Shown: positions 1 through 12,430, counted from the first letter of the stretch. The stretch: 64,000 nt of DNA from Carallia brachiata (GCA_021464245.1 JADCRB010000004.1:1-64000); one strand, 5' to 3'. A program made the numbers and translations. Notes: generated by a model from the sequence alone, not told the origin.

Positions 1-308
1 GGGCAAGTTTCCTATTATGGGTAGTTTTCTTTGGCCCTGGGGGTAGATGTGGATACAAGTCACTGGCTTTTGGTATGTTCCATGTTCTCATTATCACCAT
101 ATATATGCATATAATCAGGAGAACGGAAATGAGGATTGATGAGAGGGAGAGCTGATCCTCCATGATGACAGTGGATATATAGGTTTTGGCTTCTGGGGCA
201 ATGTACGTATCATATATAAGAAAATTGTGGTGCTTCCATATTTATAGAGACTTTGAAGCATAGAAATGCTCTCATAGACTCCTCACCTGGGTAGACATTC
301 CCATAGGT
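1..308. other. No gene recognised
   Basis: I see no coding sequence in this stretch. It holds a TATA-like string near 238-246, but nothing downstream shows that it is used. It ends where the TTTGGTT-type element begins. Confidence 0.4.
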
Positions 309-1072
309 CCTGTTTGGTTTACTTTTTACTGATTATTAATTATTAATTATTAATTATTGTTACTAATTATTAATTAATATTGTAATTATTGATTACTGTT
401 GTCAATAGTTATTGCTGATAAATTTAAAAATATTATAGTATTTGGTTAAACTGTTGCTAGAAATTGCTGTTAAATAATCAAATAACTTTTCAGGACCTCT
501 TTGTTAAAAAAATCAACTTGAATAAACCATTTCTTGCACTGAATCAAGTTCCAATGAATTTTTATAAATTGTGATGATAAGCTGATTTAGAAGAATTATA
601 TTTTGCTAACCAAACAAAATTTTAGTTCTTATCCAAAATTATATATATTTTTCATTTTTTTTAAGGAATGGGCTGAGTAGGGCTCTTGGTTTTGGCATAA
701 TACTTGTTTTTTTTTTCTTTGCATGCTTGGAATTGTTAGATCTGCAAAGGACAAAAGGCAAAACAAGAGAAGCACTGTAGAAGGGCGGAACGACAGACGA
801 GAGAAGAAGACAAAGGAAAATAAAGAAGTCATGCCGTATTTCTTGGGTCAGTGAAGCCAAAAAGATGAGGATAGATTGATAATTAAAAATTAATCACCAA
901 TCAACAGTAAAAAAAAAAAAAAAGTAGTTTGTGGTTATTTTTCTATTCATTTGCTGTTAACTACCCTAATGAGCGATCAACTAGGATAAAAATAATTTAC
1001 CGAACACTTTACAAACTGTTGTTCACAATTAAACAGCAATCAGCAGGCTTTAAATGCATAACCAAACACCAA
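309..1072. repeat. hAT/MITE-like element with TTTGGTT ends
   Basis: The left end reads CCTGTTTGGTTTACTTTTTA and the right end contains AACCAAACACC, so the termini are roughly inverted. The interior is AT-rich with runs of TAATTATTAAT and no coding potential. Such ends are common in plant non-autonomous hAT-type elements. I could not define a target duplication, so the exact borders are uncertain. Confidence 0.4.
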
Positions 1073-1386
1073 CTCTCTCCCTCTCTCATATTCTCACAAT
1101 TTTGAGTTTTAATTTCAATGTATTAAAAAATAAATAAATAAAACTGCATTACGAGAGCAAAATGTCTTGGCGCTTAAGGTCTGAGAATCAATGGAAAGAA
1201 AAGTTTGTGGTGGCATACAGTTCCAAATCCGAAACTATTTTGTCATCGCTATTGAAAATTTTCGCACATAGAGTCAATGTTGAATAACCAATAGTGATTT
1301 GCAATTGGATGGAGCCGTGGTTAAGAAAATAGTCATTGTAACAATGCAAAGTTAGTCCATTATTGACTTATTGATTGATTATGAGT

Positions 1387-2009
1387 ATAAGTGTCAAAAT
1401 GAGTTATCGGGTCGAGTTTGAGTTGGGTAATTTGGAGTTTAGGTCACTTTAAGTCGGGTTACTTATTAATCAAGTTCTTTTCGAATCATTTTAGGTTGTA
1501 TCACTTTGGGTTTGGTTCAAGTTCAAGTCAACGTACGGATTGCTCACGTCATAAAAAATGATGACGTAATATTTTTTATTAAAAATTTGGAAAATTTCAA
1601 AAATTTCAAAAATTTTGTTAAAAATTTTTAAAAATCAAAAAAAATTATATGATCACAAAATAATTGAAGGAATTTCTTTTAAAACATTCTGAAAAATTAA
1701 AATAAAATTTAAAACCGTATAAAAAATCTCAAAATATTCTAAAAAAATTTATAATTAAGATTTATATTGGAAATAGTAGAATCTATATTTTTTATAATAT
1801 AAAATATGTTAAATTATTTTATTTTATTTTTTTGTTCCCTTATGAAAAAAAAGGTTCGGGTCAAACGGATCGGATTAGGCTTAAGTTCATGTTTGACCCA
1901 AAATTTTCGAGTCATTTCGAGTTAGACTATTTTCAGATCGAGTTTGGGTCGTATTTTTTTGGATGGGTTACGGTCAACCCATCGGACCGGATAAATTTTG
2001 ACACCTCTA
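1387..2009. mobile_element. MULE-type MITE, GGGTCGGGT family, copy 1
   Basis: Short terminal inverted repeats GTGTCAAAA and TTTTGACAC bound about 620 bp of non-coding DNA with GGGTCGGGTT-like subterminal repeats. An internal palindrome has arms ACGTCAT and ATGACGT. The flanks ATTATGAGT (1378-1386) and ATTGTAACT (2010-2018) are decayed copies of ATTGTGACT. That string is uninterrupted in the paralogous family A copy near 5840, so it supports a 9-bp target duplication. Nine bases is typical of Mutator-like insertions. Confidence 0.7.
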
Positions 2010-3462
2010 ATTGTAACTTAATAATAGTTTCAACGTATGGAAGCAAGTAATAGCCACAAGATCCGCATCTTTCTTTTGGTTTTTTTTTTTGATAATTAAA
2101 ATAAAAAATTGGAGTTATACTCTATAATCACGTCAAATAGTATTGTCTCTATTTCATAATTTTTGGATTGTCTAGATTATGACATTATAGTCCAATGTTA
2201 TATAATAGAGGAGTATATTTAACTCTACCAAATATTTTAGTAGTCGAACCCATGACCTTTAGCCTACAAATTTTTAACACTTACAACTAAAATACAACGA
2301 TGGGCGGTAGATCTGCATCTTTCTAGTGAACTAGAAAATCACACGATTGATTTCAAAGACTTTTTAACATAGATGCCTCAATTATGGGATGAGTATTCTC
2401 CGTTGGGCCTTTGCATGACCGTTGTTAGTGTTTACTTTTCTTTACTGTTTAAAGTCTTGGGTAGTGGGCACATTGAGGTTCAAAAAGTAACTATTTAATA
2501 TGCAAATAAATCTTGAATCATCTGTGTTCTTTTAAATACTATTTTTAAAAAATAATAATTTGGTTCCTTAATTTTATTTTTATCAAGAATTCCACTACAA
2601 GCACCAACAAATTCCCTTAACTTACACTTACGTAGGTGAAAAAATTGATAACATAACTTGCTATTTGCTAACATGACATTTATTGTGAAATTTAAAATTA
2701 AAATTAATGAAAATATCATTTTTTTAAAAAAATTCTCTTCTACTTCTTTCACCCATTACTTCATCAGGCATATTATATTTATAAGACAAACTCATTTATT
2801 CGCGCAATCTCTCATTACTTCATTTGGCATATAAATTCTTTTTCCAAAACTTTCCTAATTAAAGAATAATGTCAAAAATAGAAAGTTTCTTAGTAAAAAA
2901 TAATGCGTATCCATCGGACTTACAAAAACAAATTGCGAGATCATTGAGACTTAAAATATAAAGTGCAAGAGAGTAACATAACATAATAAATTAATGCTTT
3001 CACAATTGATTGATTTATTATTAAATACTTTCTGTTTTTTCTATATCAAATTTTAAATTAAGCGCTAAATACTAAATTAAATAAGCAAATTGAATTTTGT
3101 TACAAATCGGAAATTGAATTTTAATTTTTACTCTTTCCTCAATTGAAAAGACGATCCATGGTCATTAATTATTAGTTAAATAAGGAGTTACAAATAAAGA
3201 GACTCAAATATGATATTTTATATATGATAATCAATAGTCAATTATTAATTTATCGTAGAATGTGACCTAATAATAGTTTTAATGTATTACGTATGGAAGC
3301 AAGTAATGGCCACCAGATCTGCGTCTTTCTAGTGAACTAGAAAATCACATGATTGATTTCAAAGACCTTTCTATATAGATGCCTCAATTATGGGACGAGG
3401 ACTATCCGTTGGTTTGCATGACCATGTTAATGTTTACTTTTCTTTGTTGTTTGAAGCGAGGG

Positions 3463-4089
3463 TGTTTGGTTAACCTTTTATGGAAGTTCATTTACATTTT
3501 CATTTTTAAAATGTATGGAGATATGTATTTAGTAATTTTTTTTAGCTGTTATTGATTATACTTATTTTTTTATATAATTTTTTAAAAGTAATTAATTGAA
3601 AAGTAGTTAAAAATTACAGCTTGCTACTTTTAAGGCTGCTTTTCACTTTTTAATATTAATAATAATTTATACAGATTAAATTACCCTTAAAAATATTTAT
3701 ACAACTTTATTTTTTTTTACTTATCACATAAATTAAATTCGTTAGTTGTTATTCTTTTCATGAATATTTATGTAAACATAACATTTTCTTTCTTTTAACA
3801 ATTCTTAAATAATTTTTTCACTTCAAATTTTCATTAATATTGAGACTTAAAAAAGTATCTCAAACCTTATATTTTTTGTTATCTTGTAAATGTTAATAAC
3901 TTCTTTTTAAAAAAAGTTAAAAATTAAGTGAGACAATTCTCAATATTATTTATAAAATATTTATTCAAAAAATAAAAATTATAAAATATAAAATAATTTT
4001 GTTAATATGATATATTAATTTAAATTAAATTTCTATATCAGTCATATCATTATTCAATAATAACAACAAATACAAAACTAACCGAATAT
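3463..4089 (-). mobile_element. TGTTTGGTTAA-TIR MITE, copy 1
   Basis: About 630 bp, AT-rich and non-coding, with ends TGTTTGGTTAA and TTAGTTTT/CCGAAT. It matches, in reverse orientation, the elements at 29155-29794 and 41860-42484. All three sit at the same relative position inside family A, so they were probably copied with the host repeat and need not be independent insertions. Confidence 0.65.
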
Positions 4090-4480
4090 TACATTAGTGT
4101 TCCTAGCAATTAACAACAAATAATAATCAGTAATCTGTATCAATAATTAGTAACAAGAATCAATAATAATAATATTCAACAAGTAAAATAAAAAAACTGT
4201 TAAAAAAATGGTTAATACACAAATATATCGTAAACTGTCTGTGTTATCATAATTAAATTCCTAAAAGGTAATAATTTGGTTTTTGAAATTATTTTTCCCA
4301 CAAATTAAATTACAGATGTTAATGAATTCAGCTAACTTACACCTATGCACGTGAAAAACTTGACAACACAACAGGCTAGCATGACATTTACTGTGAAATT
4401 TAAAATTAACGGAAAAATATCAATTTTTTTTTTTAAATTCTCTTCTTCTTCTTCACCACCTTCTTCATCAGGCATACATT

Positions 4481-7104
4481 TATCCAACGACTAGCTCATC
4501 TTATTCACGCCATCTCTCATTACATCATTTGGCATATAGTTTTTTTTTTTTTTTACTCTCCTTCAAAGAATAATTGCGAAACATAGAAAGTTTCTTGGTA
4601 AATAATGATACATATCCATCGGACTTAGGAAAACAAATTGTGAAATTATCAATTGAAACTTAAAATATATAAGTACAAGAGAGTAACAAAACATAATAAA
4701 TATAATACTCTCACAATTGATTGATTTTACTATTAAATACTTTCCATTTCTATATCAAAATTTAAGCACTAAATACTAAATTAAATAAGCAAATTGAATT
4801 TTGTTACAAATCAGAAATTGAATTTTAATTTTCGCACCTTCCACAATTTAAAATACTATTGATGGTCATTAATCATTAGTTAAATAAAGAGTTGGAAACA
4901 AAGAGAAGCTGATAGCGGTTTCTCTCTATTTCTCAAATATGATATTCTATATATGATAACCAATAGTCAATTATTCATTTATCGTCGATTGTGACCTAAT
5001 AATCAAGTGTCACAAGGTCTCACGTAAATATAGCTGAAGATACATTTTTTTTTTTTTTTTGGATTAAAGAAAAAAGATCCTACTGGGTAGACAGTCATTA
5101 GATCTTTAGGTCGAGATTGAGGTAACTCCCGTTTGTTTAAATCTCGTTCAACAACTCCAAAAAGACTAACCCACCGCCAAGCACCGAATGGGGCCGAGCG
5201 TGATTCCGCCACAGGGGTTTTTGCGGGCGAGCCTGCTCTCAACACTGTGCATAACTGTTTATACCTAAAACGGTCCTCAGTATGAGTCAGACAAGGTAGA
5301 GCGCAGGTGCAAGGGCTCGAATCCAGAACCCACAACATGAAAATATACCAACTTGCCACAACGTGGAAACACACCAACTTACTACCTCAGTGGTAAATAT
5401 GTTTAATTATTTTGTTGTCCATTTGTTACTCTCATGTTGTTCCTTATGTGTAGACGCTTTGCAAAGTCATTGGTAATAATGCAATCAACTAGGTGGCTGG
5501 TTAGCTACAAAAGCAAAGCCCCTAAGAGATGTGGGCGAGGTTCAAAACACAACTTTCATAAATTCTCACAACTTTGAGTCTCATTTTGGGACATAAAAGA
5601 AAATAAATAAATAAAATTGTATTACGAGAGTGTCTTGGGTTTAAGGTCCGAGAATCAATGGAAAGAAAAGTTTGTGGTGATATATAGTTCCAAATCTGAA
5701 ACTATTTTGTCGTCCCTACTGAAAATTTTCGCGCAAAGAGTGAATAACCAATAGTGATTTGCAATCGGATGGAGACTTTACTAAGGAAACAGTCATTGGT
5801 AATAATGCAAAATTAGTCCATTGCTGATTTATCGATTGATTGTGACTTAATAATAGTTTCAACGTATGGAAGCAAGTAATAGCCAGAAGATCTGCATCTT
5901 TCTAGTGAACTAGAAAATCACTCGATTTCAAAGACTTTTTTACCTAGTTGCCTCAATTATGGGGCGAGTATTCACCGTTGGGCCTTTGCTTGACCGTTGT
6001 TAATGTTTACTTTTCTTTACTGTTTAAAGTCTTTGGTAGTGAGAACATTGACGTTGAAAAAATAAATAGTTAATATGCAAATAAATCCTGAATTATCTGT
6101 GTTCTTATAACGCCAATTTTTTAAAAGTAATAATTTGGTTCTTTAAAATTATTTTTAGGGTTAATATATAAAAATATCACCAATTATGTGTGGAATAGCA
6201 AATCCAGCATCAATTTTAAAAGGTAAATGTTTATCCCCAATAAAATTTCTTGGAAACAAATCTAGCATGTCGTAATATTCTCATGGACAGATGCTATTTG
6301 TCTGGATGAAATGCTTATAGGAATTAGTCTGTTTCGATGACATGATAATCATACACGTTAGTGTTTGATGACACGTATAATTAACAAGTCATTGAAATAG
6401 ACATATTAAATTCAAGAAATATCACAGCGTATTAGATTTGTTACAAAAAAATTTAAAGAAGAGTAAATTATTACTTTTAAAAATTAGCACTAAATTTGTT
6501 ACTTCACACAAAGTTAGTCCTTTTTTTTTTTTTGTGTATATTAACCCTTCTATTTATCAAAAATTTAACTACAGAAACTAACAAATTCCATTAACTTACA
6601 CTTATCTAGGTGAAAATTTTGACAAAATAACGTGCAAACATGACATTTATTGTGAAATTTAGAATTCAAATTAAATGAAAAAAATCAATTTTTTTTTTAA
6701 AAAAAATTCTATTTTCCTTCTTCACCCATTACTTCATCAGGCATATATTCAGCCCACCATCGGCTCAACTTATTCACGCAATCTCTCATTACTTCATCAG
6801 GCATATATTTATTATTTAATTTTTTGCAAAACTTTGCTTGATGAATAATTGTGAAAAATAGAAAGTTTTTTTGGATAAAAAAATAGAGTTTTATTATGCA
6901 GATTAATTTTAAATAGAAAAATATAGTCATGTAATTTATCTAACGATATTTAATAATTTATCTTTTTTTTTTCAAATTTCAATTATTCAGTAGTCTATAT
7001 CACTTTACTGTTACTTTTATTGCTATTTAAATATTGCTATATAGTATTTTCCTAAATAATAATGCATATCCATTTGGTCTTAGCAAAACAAATTGTGAAA
7101 TGCC
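4481..7104 (-). repeat. Family A dispersed repeat, left block, part 2
   Basis: This continues family A with further partial copies: the CTTCATCAGGCATA motif near 4470 and 6730, and the GAATCAATGGAAAGAAAAG segment near 5650. The SINE at 5046-5390 and the LINE at 7105-7752 interrupt it. Uninterrupted paralogues elsewhere in the window show both insertion points. There is no coding potential of its own. Confidence 0.65.
5046..5390 (-). mobile_element. tRNA-derived SINE
   Basis: On the minus strand a roughly 330-bp unit starts near 5390 and ends in an A-tract (the T-run at 5046-5063 on plus). It contains a pol III B-box-like GATTCGAGCCC and, upstream, an A-box-like TGGCAAGTTGG. The same family A site is uninterrupted near 31594 and 49481, where ATTAAACATAT runs straight into CTTCAGCTTTATTT. 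Here the SINE sits between those two strings, flanked by similar AAACATAT and AAATGTAT. The pol III boxes, A tail, lack of a conserved ORF and empty sites fit a plant SINE. The 124-codon ORF on this strand is incidental. Confidence 0.7.
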
Positions 7105-7752
7105 CTTTTTTTTTTTTTTTTGGTACATATGAGCTAAAAAGAAAATTAAGCAAAACTAACACCTAACATAAACAACCCCAGCTTTGTCACCCTCCAAGAG
7201 GAGAAATAAGCCCAAAGGAAGCATTTGAAAAATAATTTCGCCCGAAGAACAAGATGCAACCAATTTAGATAGGTAATCTGTGCAGTAATTCTCCGCTCTG
7301 GATGCTTGCTCTAACTCAACCTGCCAAGCTTGTGGTGCATATTCTATTTGCTAGAAATCAGATGTAATACTTTAAGAAAGTCAGACTCAACGATTCCACA
7401 GTGAAAATAAAGATCTAAGCAAAGCTCCAAACCACGATAAATACTCGTAAGTTCTATGACAATGTTTGTATCCACATTGGCCATATCCATAAAACTACCC
7501 TTCTAAACTCCAAACTTATCACGCAATAAACTAGGAGGAGGTGGACTCCACCCTACAAGCCGGACGGGTGTAGAATGAGCCTAACCTAGAATAGGAAAAC
7601 TAGAACAAATATCCAATATGAGTTTATTAAATTGGCTCACCTGAACGCTATGATTATATCTAGATCTTGTTCCGCAAAAAATCCCCTCATTCCGGGCTTT
7701 TCCATAAAGACTAGTACGCACCTATGAATTTAATTCCTTGATAAACAAGAAA
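7105..7752 (-). mobile_element. L1-type LINE fragment, 3' end with RNase H remnant
   Basis: Read on the minus strand, this fragment encodes the end of a plant LINE RNase H domain. The sequence GLELCLDLYFHCGIVESD corresponds to the strand with the catalytic Asp of the family. ASRAENYCTDYLSKLVASC corresponds to the R-x-N-x-C-A/T-D-x-L block, and the frame ends soon after. A poly(A) tail follows (T-run 7107-7123). The family A sequence GTGAAATTATCAATTGAAAC is continuous near 4645 but split here, which marks both edges. The element is 5'-truncated, as most LINE copies are, with internal stops or frame breaks. The reverse transcriptase is absent. Confidence 0.65.
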
Positions 7753-8073
7753 ATCAATTGAAACTTAAAATATAAGTACAAGAGAATAACACAACTTAAT
7801 AAATTATACGTATACATCAAAAAGGAAAATTCACATCAGACAAAGTACTATAATTTGAACCTAATAATGATTTACACCTTTTATTTTAAAATAACAAACA
7901 AAAAATATTGACATATGATTTGAGTAACAATTACTCTTCTTTGTTGATTATTGTTTAATAAAAGTTCGAAATAACTACAAAAATCCTACCATAAATGTAC
8001 TAACAAGATTAAATTGCCCTTAATTTTTAAGAAGATCAAAACCAGTTTGGGGCTAAATATTGGAATTTGAACG
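7753..8073. other. End of family A left block, then no gene
   Basis: The first ~60 bases resume family A after the LINE (ATCAATTGAAACTTAAAATA). The rest is AT-rich sequence in which I see no gene. Confidence 0.4.
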
Positions 8074-8458
8074 TGTCAAATAATGACAATGAGTCTCAAA
8101 GCTCACCAAAAGTTTAAGCTGAAAGTAAGGGAAATTTAAAATTATTATAAGTCATATTATAAACTTGTATTTAATCAATATGTGATATTTATTCTTTAAC
8201 ACGCTCTCTTGACATGTGTTAGACTCGATTAATATGTGGCACAAAGAAATTAGAATAAAATGGGCCAAACCCATAGAAATGGGTCATATTAAGAGTGCAG
8301 ATAAGAGAGGTAAGCAAAGCTTTGATATCATGTTAAATAATAATAATGAGTCTCAAAACCCACCAAAAGCTTAAGTTGAAAGTAGGGGAAACTCAAAATC
8401 ATTATAAGTCATATTATAAATTTATATTTAATTGATATGTGATATTTATTCTTTAACA
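8074..8458 (-). mobile_element. Complete TRIM (terminal-repeat retrotransposon in miniature)
   Basis: Two direct repeats of 128 bp each (8074-8201 and 8331-8458) begin with TG and end with CA. They flank 129 bp of non-coding sequence. On the minus strand the base after the first repeat starts TGATATCAAAGC, close to the tRNA-iMet primer site TGGTATCAGAGC, and a purine-rich CAAGAGAGCG lies before the second repeat. The flanks GAACG (8069-8073) and GAAAG (8459-8463) fit a 5-bp target duplication with one mismatch. At 385 bp with no ORF it is a non-autonomous TRIM that needs an LTR element for mobility. Confidence 0.8.
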
Positions 8459-8463
8459 GAAAG

Positions 8464-9041
8464 TTTGCTGCATTGACTTTTTTTTCTTTTATGACAATTT
8501 TGCTGCTAAAAACTTTTACCGATAAATCCCTTTGTATGCGTTTCTTTTTGGTATTTGTTAATAGCTAGAACCATTATTTTTGAAACATTTCAAACATTTG
8601 CAAAAGGAAGACACATATATGTATTTTACCTGGTTATGTTGGACTAACTATTGCTCATCATTGACCAGCAAAAAAATAAAAAAGAAAAAACTATTGTTCA
8701 TCATAGTGTATTTTCTGTTATAATTAAAATGTAAGGTGTAATTTTGCTACCAACTCAAATTAAAGTATTTTTCCTATTAAAATAAGACCCATTAACAATT
8801 TCATTCATTTTGAAATTCTTTCCAATTCAAAGTGGTTATGTTTAAAAGCAATTTTCTAACCATCAAATCATATCAACTTAAGGTTTGAAAATTAAACAAT
8901 GCATGAGGAAGTTAAGGTTATATTATGGGATTAATTAAAGATTCCTGCATAAAAGTTATGTTATTGTTATGTGTTTGTTCTTTCCTTTTTTTAATTAAGA
9001 GGCTTGCTGGGACAAGTGCAGCAGAGCTACATAATGAGGTA
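8464..9041. other. No gene recognised
   Basis: AT-rich intergenic sequence with no supported coding or RNA feature. Confidence 0.4.
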
Positions 9042-9150
9042 ATTTTCCACATTTCTACAAATTTTATCACCCTTTTTGAAAATTAGAATTTGAAAATTTT
9101 CCACATTTCTATAAATCTTATCACCCTTTTTGAAAATTAGAATTTGAAAT
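9042..9150. repeat. Tandem duplication of about 54 bp
   Basis: The segment from ATTTTCCACATTTCT to GAATTTGAAA occurs twice in direct tandem with a few substitutions. It is non-coding. Confidence 0.7.
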
Positions 9151-9644
9151 TTCTAAAGTAAGAGTTTAAGTTCTAACTACTGGTGCCACTATTATAAAAG
9201 GAAATAAAAAGACAATTGCTGGTTACTGTAGATTGGGACCTAATAATAACTTCACATTAATTTACATGTCAAATATTTAAAATGTTAAATATTCACCAAT
9301 ATTAGGAGAAAATAAGTTAACATGCTGAAAGAATGAATAAAATGAAAATCTTCGGTATTATTATGAGAATCTGAACCATTACAATAAAAAAAAAAAAAAC
9401 CAAACAAATGCTTTTCAATGAAATGCATAACGAAAGTAAACATTAAAAAAGAAACTAGAAATTAAGTTAAGATGAAAAACAACAGAAATAATGAAAATTT
9501 TGAAATTTACATTGAAAATATTTGAAGGGTTTTAACTCTATTGATCCTTAACTAGAGAGAGACAGAGAAGAAGAGAGAAATAACACAGTGCCAATCATAG
9601 ATCAATATGACCACCAAGCACAAGTTGGTTAATGAATTGTGTCT

Positions 9645-10262
9645 ATAGGTGTCAAAAACGGGTCATCGGGTCGGGTTTACGTTGGGTCACTTTGGGTTTG
9701 GGTTGGGTTACTTCGGGTCGGATTACTTATAAGTCAAGTTATCTTCGGTCACTTTGGGTTGGGTTACTTCGGGTTCGGATCAACCCACGAGTTGGCCACG
9801 TCATAAAAAATGATGACGTGACATTTTTTATTAAAAATTTCAAAAATTTTACTAAAAATTCTTAAAAATCAAAGAAAATCATATGATTGAAAAATAATTG
9901 AAGAAATTTCTTTTAAAATATTTTAAAAAATTAAAATAAAATTTAAAACTGTATAAAAAATCTCAAAATATTTTAAAACAATTTATAATTAAGATTTATA
10001 TTGAAAATAATATAATCTATACTTTTTATAATATAAAATATGCTAAATTTTTTCATTTTATTTTTTCGTTCCCTTAAGAAAAAAAAAAAGTTCGGGTCAA
10101 ACGGGTCGGGTTATGGTTGGGTCGGGTTTGACCCAAAGATTTTTGAGTCATTCGGGTTCGGGTCATTTTGGGTTAGGCCATCATTCGAGTCGGGTTCGAG
10201 TCGTATTTTTTCGGGCGGGTTCGGGTCAACCCATCGGGTCGGGTCAGATTTTGACACCTCTA
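9645..10262. mobile_element. MULE-type MITE, GGGTCGGGT family, copy 2
   Basis: Best-preserved copy of the family, 618 bp. Termini are ATAGGTGTCAAAA and TTTTGACACCTCTA. The subterminal regions are full of GGGTCGGGTT/TTCGGGT repeats, and a central palindrome has CACGTCAT and ATGACGTG arms around 9796-9823. The 9-bp flanks are identical, ATTGTGTCT at 9636-9644 and 10263-10271. Short reading frames inside are low-complexity translations of the GGGTCGGGT repeats and are not genes. Confidence 0.8.
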
Positions 10263-10271
10263 ATTGTGTCT

Positions 10272-11280
10272 CAACCCCTAAGTTTGGAGTTTGAATTTCA
10301 GACTCAGAGTCTGTTTGAATTACACGTTGAATGTTATTGTTGTTGATTGCTGCTACTAATTACTGATTGTTGTTTTTGATTCCTCTCCCTCCTCTTATTA
10401 TTGGGCTACTAGCTCTAATGGACTAAAAAAAAATCTATACTCAATAAACATTCTTGGAGTAGAGAATAATTCAACATCAATTTTTATTTCAAAATAACGA
10501 AAGAGTTTTTTTTTTTAGGTGTATAGGGTTAGGTGCAAGTTTAGATTGCAAACTGTACATAATTTGATCAATTGAGTTGCAAACTCTCAATTAGGTTAAA
10601 TTTTTCAATATTAAAACCGTAATATTTGAAATTTCATGTCAAATTTCATCTTTCAAGCCTTCAAATCAAAACGACTTAATGTTTGGCCTAAATAATGCCC
10701 GAAACAAGACGATATCGTTAAGGTCGTATTTATGGGAAGAGGTTCTCCATTGGTCCCAACAACAGTAAGGCGTGTTATATATATTGATAGTGTAAATTCT
10801 TTGATGTGGGCTTATTGGCACTGAAAAAAGAAAGTTTTTTTTTGTCATAAAAAAAAAAGAAAAAAAAAACAAGGCAGTATATTATATTCCTGTTGAAGAG
10901 AATAGCATTCATCAGAAAAGCATACGTTTAACTTTACTAAATGTCTCACGAAAAACATAAACCTAAGCTTTTCACCTTACGACCAATGATTTCTTTAATA
11001 TTAAACTACAACTTTCGGTGGTGGTTGACAAAAAGAAAAAGTAGTTAAGAAACTCACATTTTGTAAGCCAACTAGGGGGTGGCAGGGGGACTTGACTGAT
11101 TGGGATTTGAGACCTGAAACTAGCAAATTTAACAAAGATAGAGATGCCCATTTTGAAGTAGTTTGATTCCACGGTGTGCCTTCGTGATTTTATATTACAA
11201 AGACTACATAAATATAATTAAGTTGCAACGTAATTTCATTTAATAGTATTTGACAGTCACTCTTATCTTTTTTTCTTTTT
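10272..11280. other. No gene recognised
   Basis: Intergenic sequence with several A or T runs (for example 10851-10870). No coding feature is supported on either strand. Confidence 0.4.
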
Positions 11281-11695
11281 TGTAAATTAAACTAACCAAC
11301 CACCTATATCTGTTGTTACTACTTCAAAGTCATTCTTATGAAGTAAAAAATTTTTTAAAGAAGAAGAGAAAGAAGGAATCATCAAAAGACGTCCTAAAAT
11401 TTTTCGGAGTTAGAACAGCGGACTCAGCCTCTTTACTCTCATATGCTCTGTTCTTATTTTTTCCTTCAAATCTCTGTTCTTTTTTTTTTTTGTTGGTAAA
11501 TGAATAATTTTGAAAAATAAATATTTTTGGTAAAAAATGCTACATTTTCATTGGATTTAACGAAACAAAGTCACTAAATCCTGAATTAAAAATTAAAAGA
11601 CATAAGCACAGTAACGAACATATAACACCATAGGTATAGCAACCAGATCAAAACAACCACTAAGTTCGAGGACTAGCTCATAATTGAAGTATTCA
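11281..11695 (+). repeat. Arm 1 of a 0.4-kb inverted repeat flanking the gene island
   Basis: This stretch matches the reverse complement of 24907-25325 almost throughout, from TGTAAATTAAACTAACCAACC to the CTCATAATTGAAG segment, with substitutions and small indels. The two arms face each other across the IMPDH and diterpene synthase loci. No coding potential of its own was seen. Confidence 0.75.
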
Positions 11696-11908
11696 ATTTT
11701 TTTTTATTTACATATTAAAAACACTGAAATAGAGGCTGACGTGCAAAGGCTTGTGCAATTAGTACTAGAAAACACTGACGATGGCATCCACGCTAAGATC
11801 AAAGAAACGTTTCTAGTAGTGGCCAAGAGTTTCCACTACGCAGCCTACTGCGATACTGAGACAATCGATAATCACATCAACAAAGTGCTTTTTGAAAAAA
11901 TAATGTGA
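11696..11908 (+). pseudogene. 3'-terminal coding fragment of an unrecognised plant gene
   Basis: The open frame ends KETFLVVAKSFHYAAYCD... and stops at TGA (11906-11908). Its composition is protein-like, and the same ending recurs with conservative changes at 63898-64000 on the minus strand, so it is a real coding 3' end. I do not recognise the family. No upstream exon is visible before it; the inverted-repeat arm abuts it. I therefore read it as a truncated duplicate. The matching downstream sequence continues to about 12430 and is probably the 3' UTR and flank. Confidence 0.5.
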
Positions 11909-12430
11909 TCTTTGAATTGAAGGTGATTGTCCATGAACATTGCAAGAATCTTTTGGAGGGAATTCAAAGTTCAAAAATTAAGTTGTTGGCAGTCTTCCTT
12001 TTCTGTAGAAGAGTTTCTTTCCAGCATAAGGGGATGTTCTAGTTCAATCTCAAGTCACTTGTTCCACTTTTGGTTTTATATTTTAGTTTGGTTTTTGATA
12101 TTTTGCAAGCTCGTGATTGAAGAAGTTATAATTGACATGTATTTTCTGCAACGTATGGACTTTGTTTATATCAGGGGATAAACTAATCATATAAACTAGT
12201 TACTCTTCTCGAGTATGACTCTTTTGTACTTTTCCATATTCACTTGTAAAATTCAATACAAATTTATGAAGGGTCCAGCCATAAAAAATGGACAAGAGAG
12301 AGAAGCGGGTTGATGTAACGGACGTGGGTTCCACTTGAAACTCGCACCTCTTTCTTCTACTTTTTTTCGTTAAAAAACATTAGCATTTGTGCACAGTTAA
12401 GTAAGAATATGCATATAAACTTCTTTAAAA
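11810..12430 (+). repeat. Copy 1 of a 0.6-kb inverted duplication (mate 63370-64000)
   Basis: Beginning inside the coding fragment and running past its stop, this segment matches the reverse complement of the window's last 630 bp with scattered substitutions and indels. Shared strings include CCAGCATAAGGGGATGTTC and CAACGTATGGACTTTGTTTA. The match continues beyond the right window edge, so its full length is unknown. Confidence 0.85.

Larger units (their letters stand above)
1100..4480 (-). repeat. Family A dispersed repeat, left block, part 1
   Basis: Long non-coding repeat present many times in the window. Its landmarks are AGATGCCTCAATTATG, GTTCACTAGAA and CAGTAAAGAAAAGTAAAC. In this left block (about 1.1-7.8 kb) the copies run opposite to those at 22-49.5 kb. 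Copies of the CATAATTGAGGCATCT landmark (some with a mismatch) lie near 2370, 3380, 5950, 22815, 24020, 30190 and 42555. I see no reading frame and no class-specific termini, so I do not assign it to a known superfamily. Other elements are nested in it. Confidence 0.7.

Noticed and set aside
5270..5350. Possible tRNA gene from the GATTCGAGCCC box
   Set aside because: No cloverleaf could be drawn; the A and B boxes belong to a SINE with a poly(A) tail.
5003..5377. 124-codon minus-strand ORF
   Set aside because: It is the body of the SINE; its C-terminal Lys run is the A-tail.
9632..10346. Overlapping plus-strand frames of 77-84 codons in the MITE
   Set aside because: They translate the GGGTCGGGT repeats in more than one frame and have no domain.
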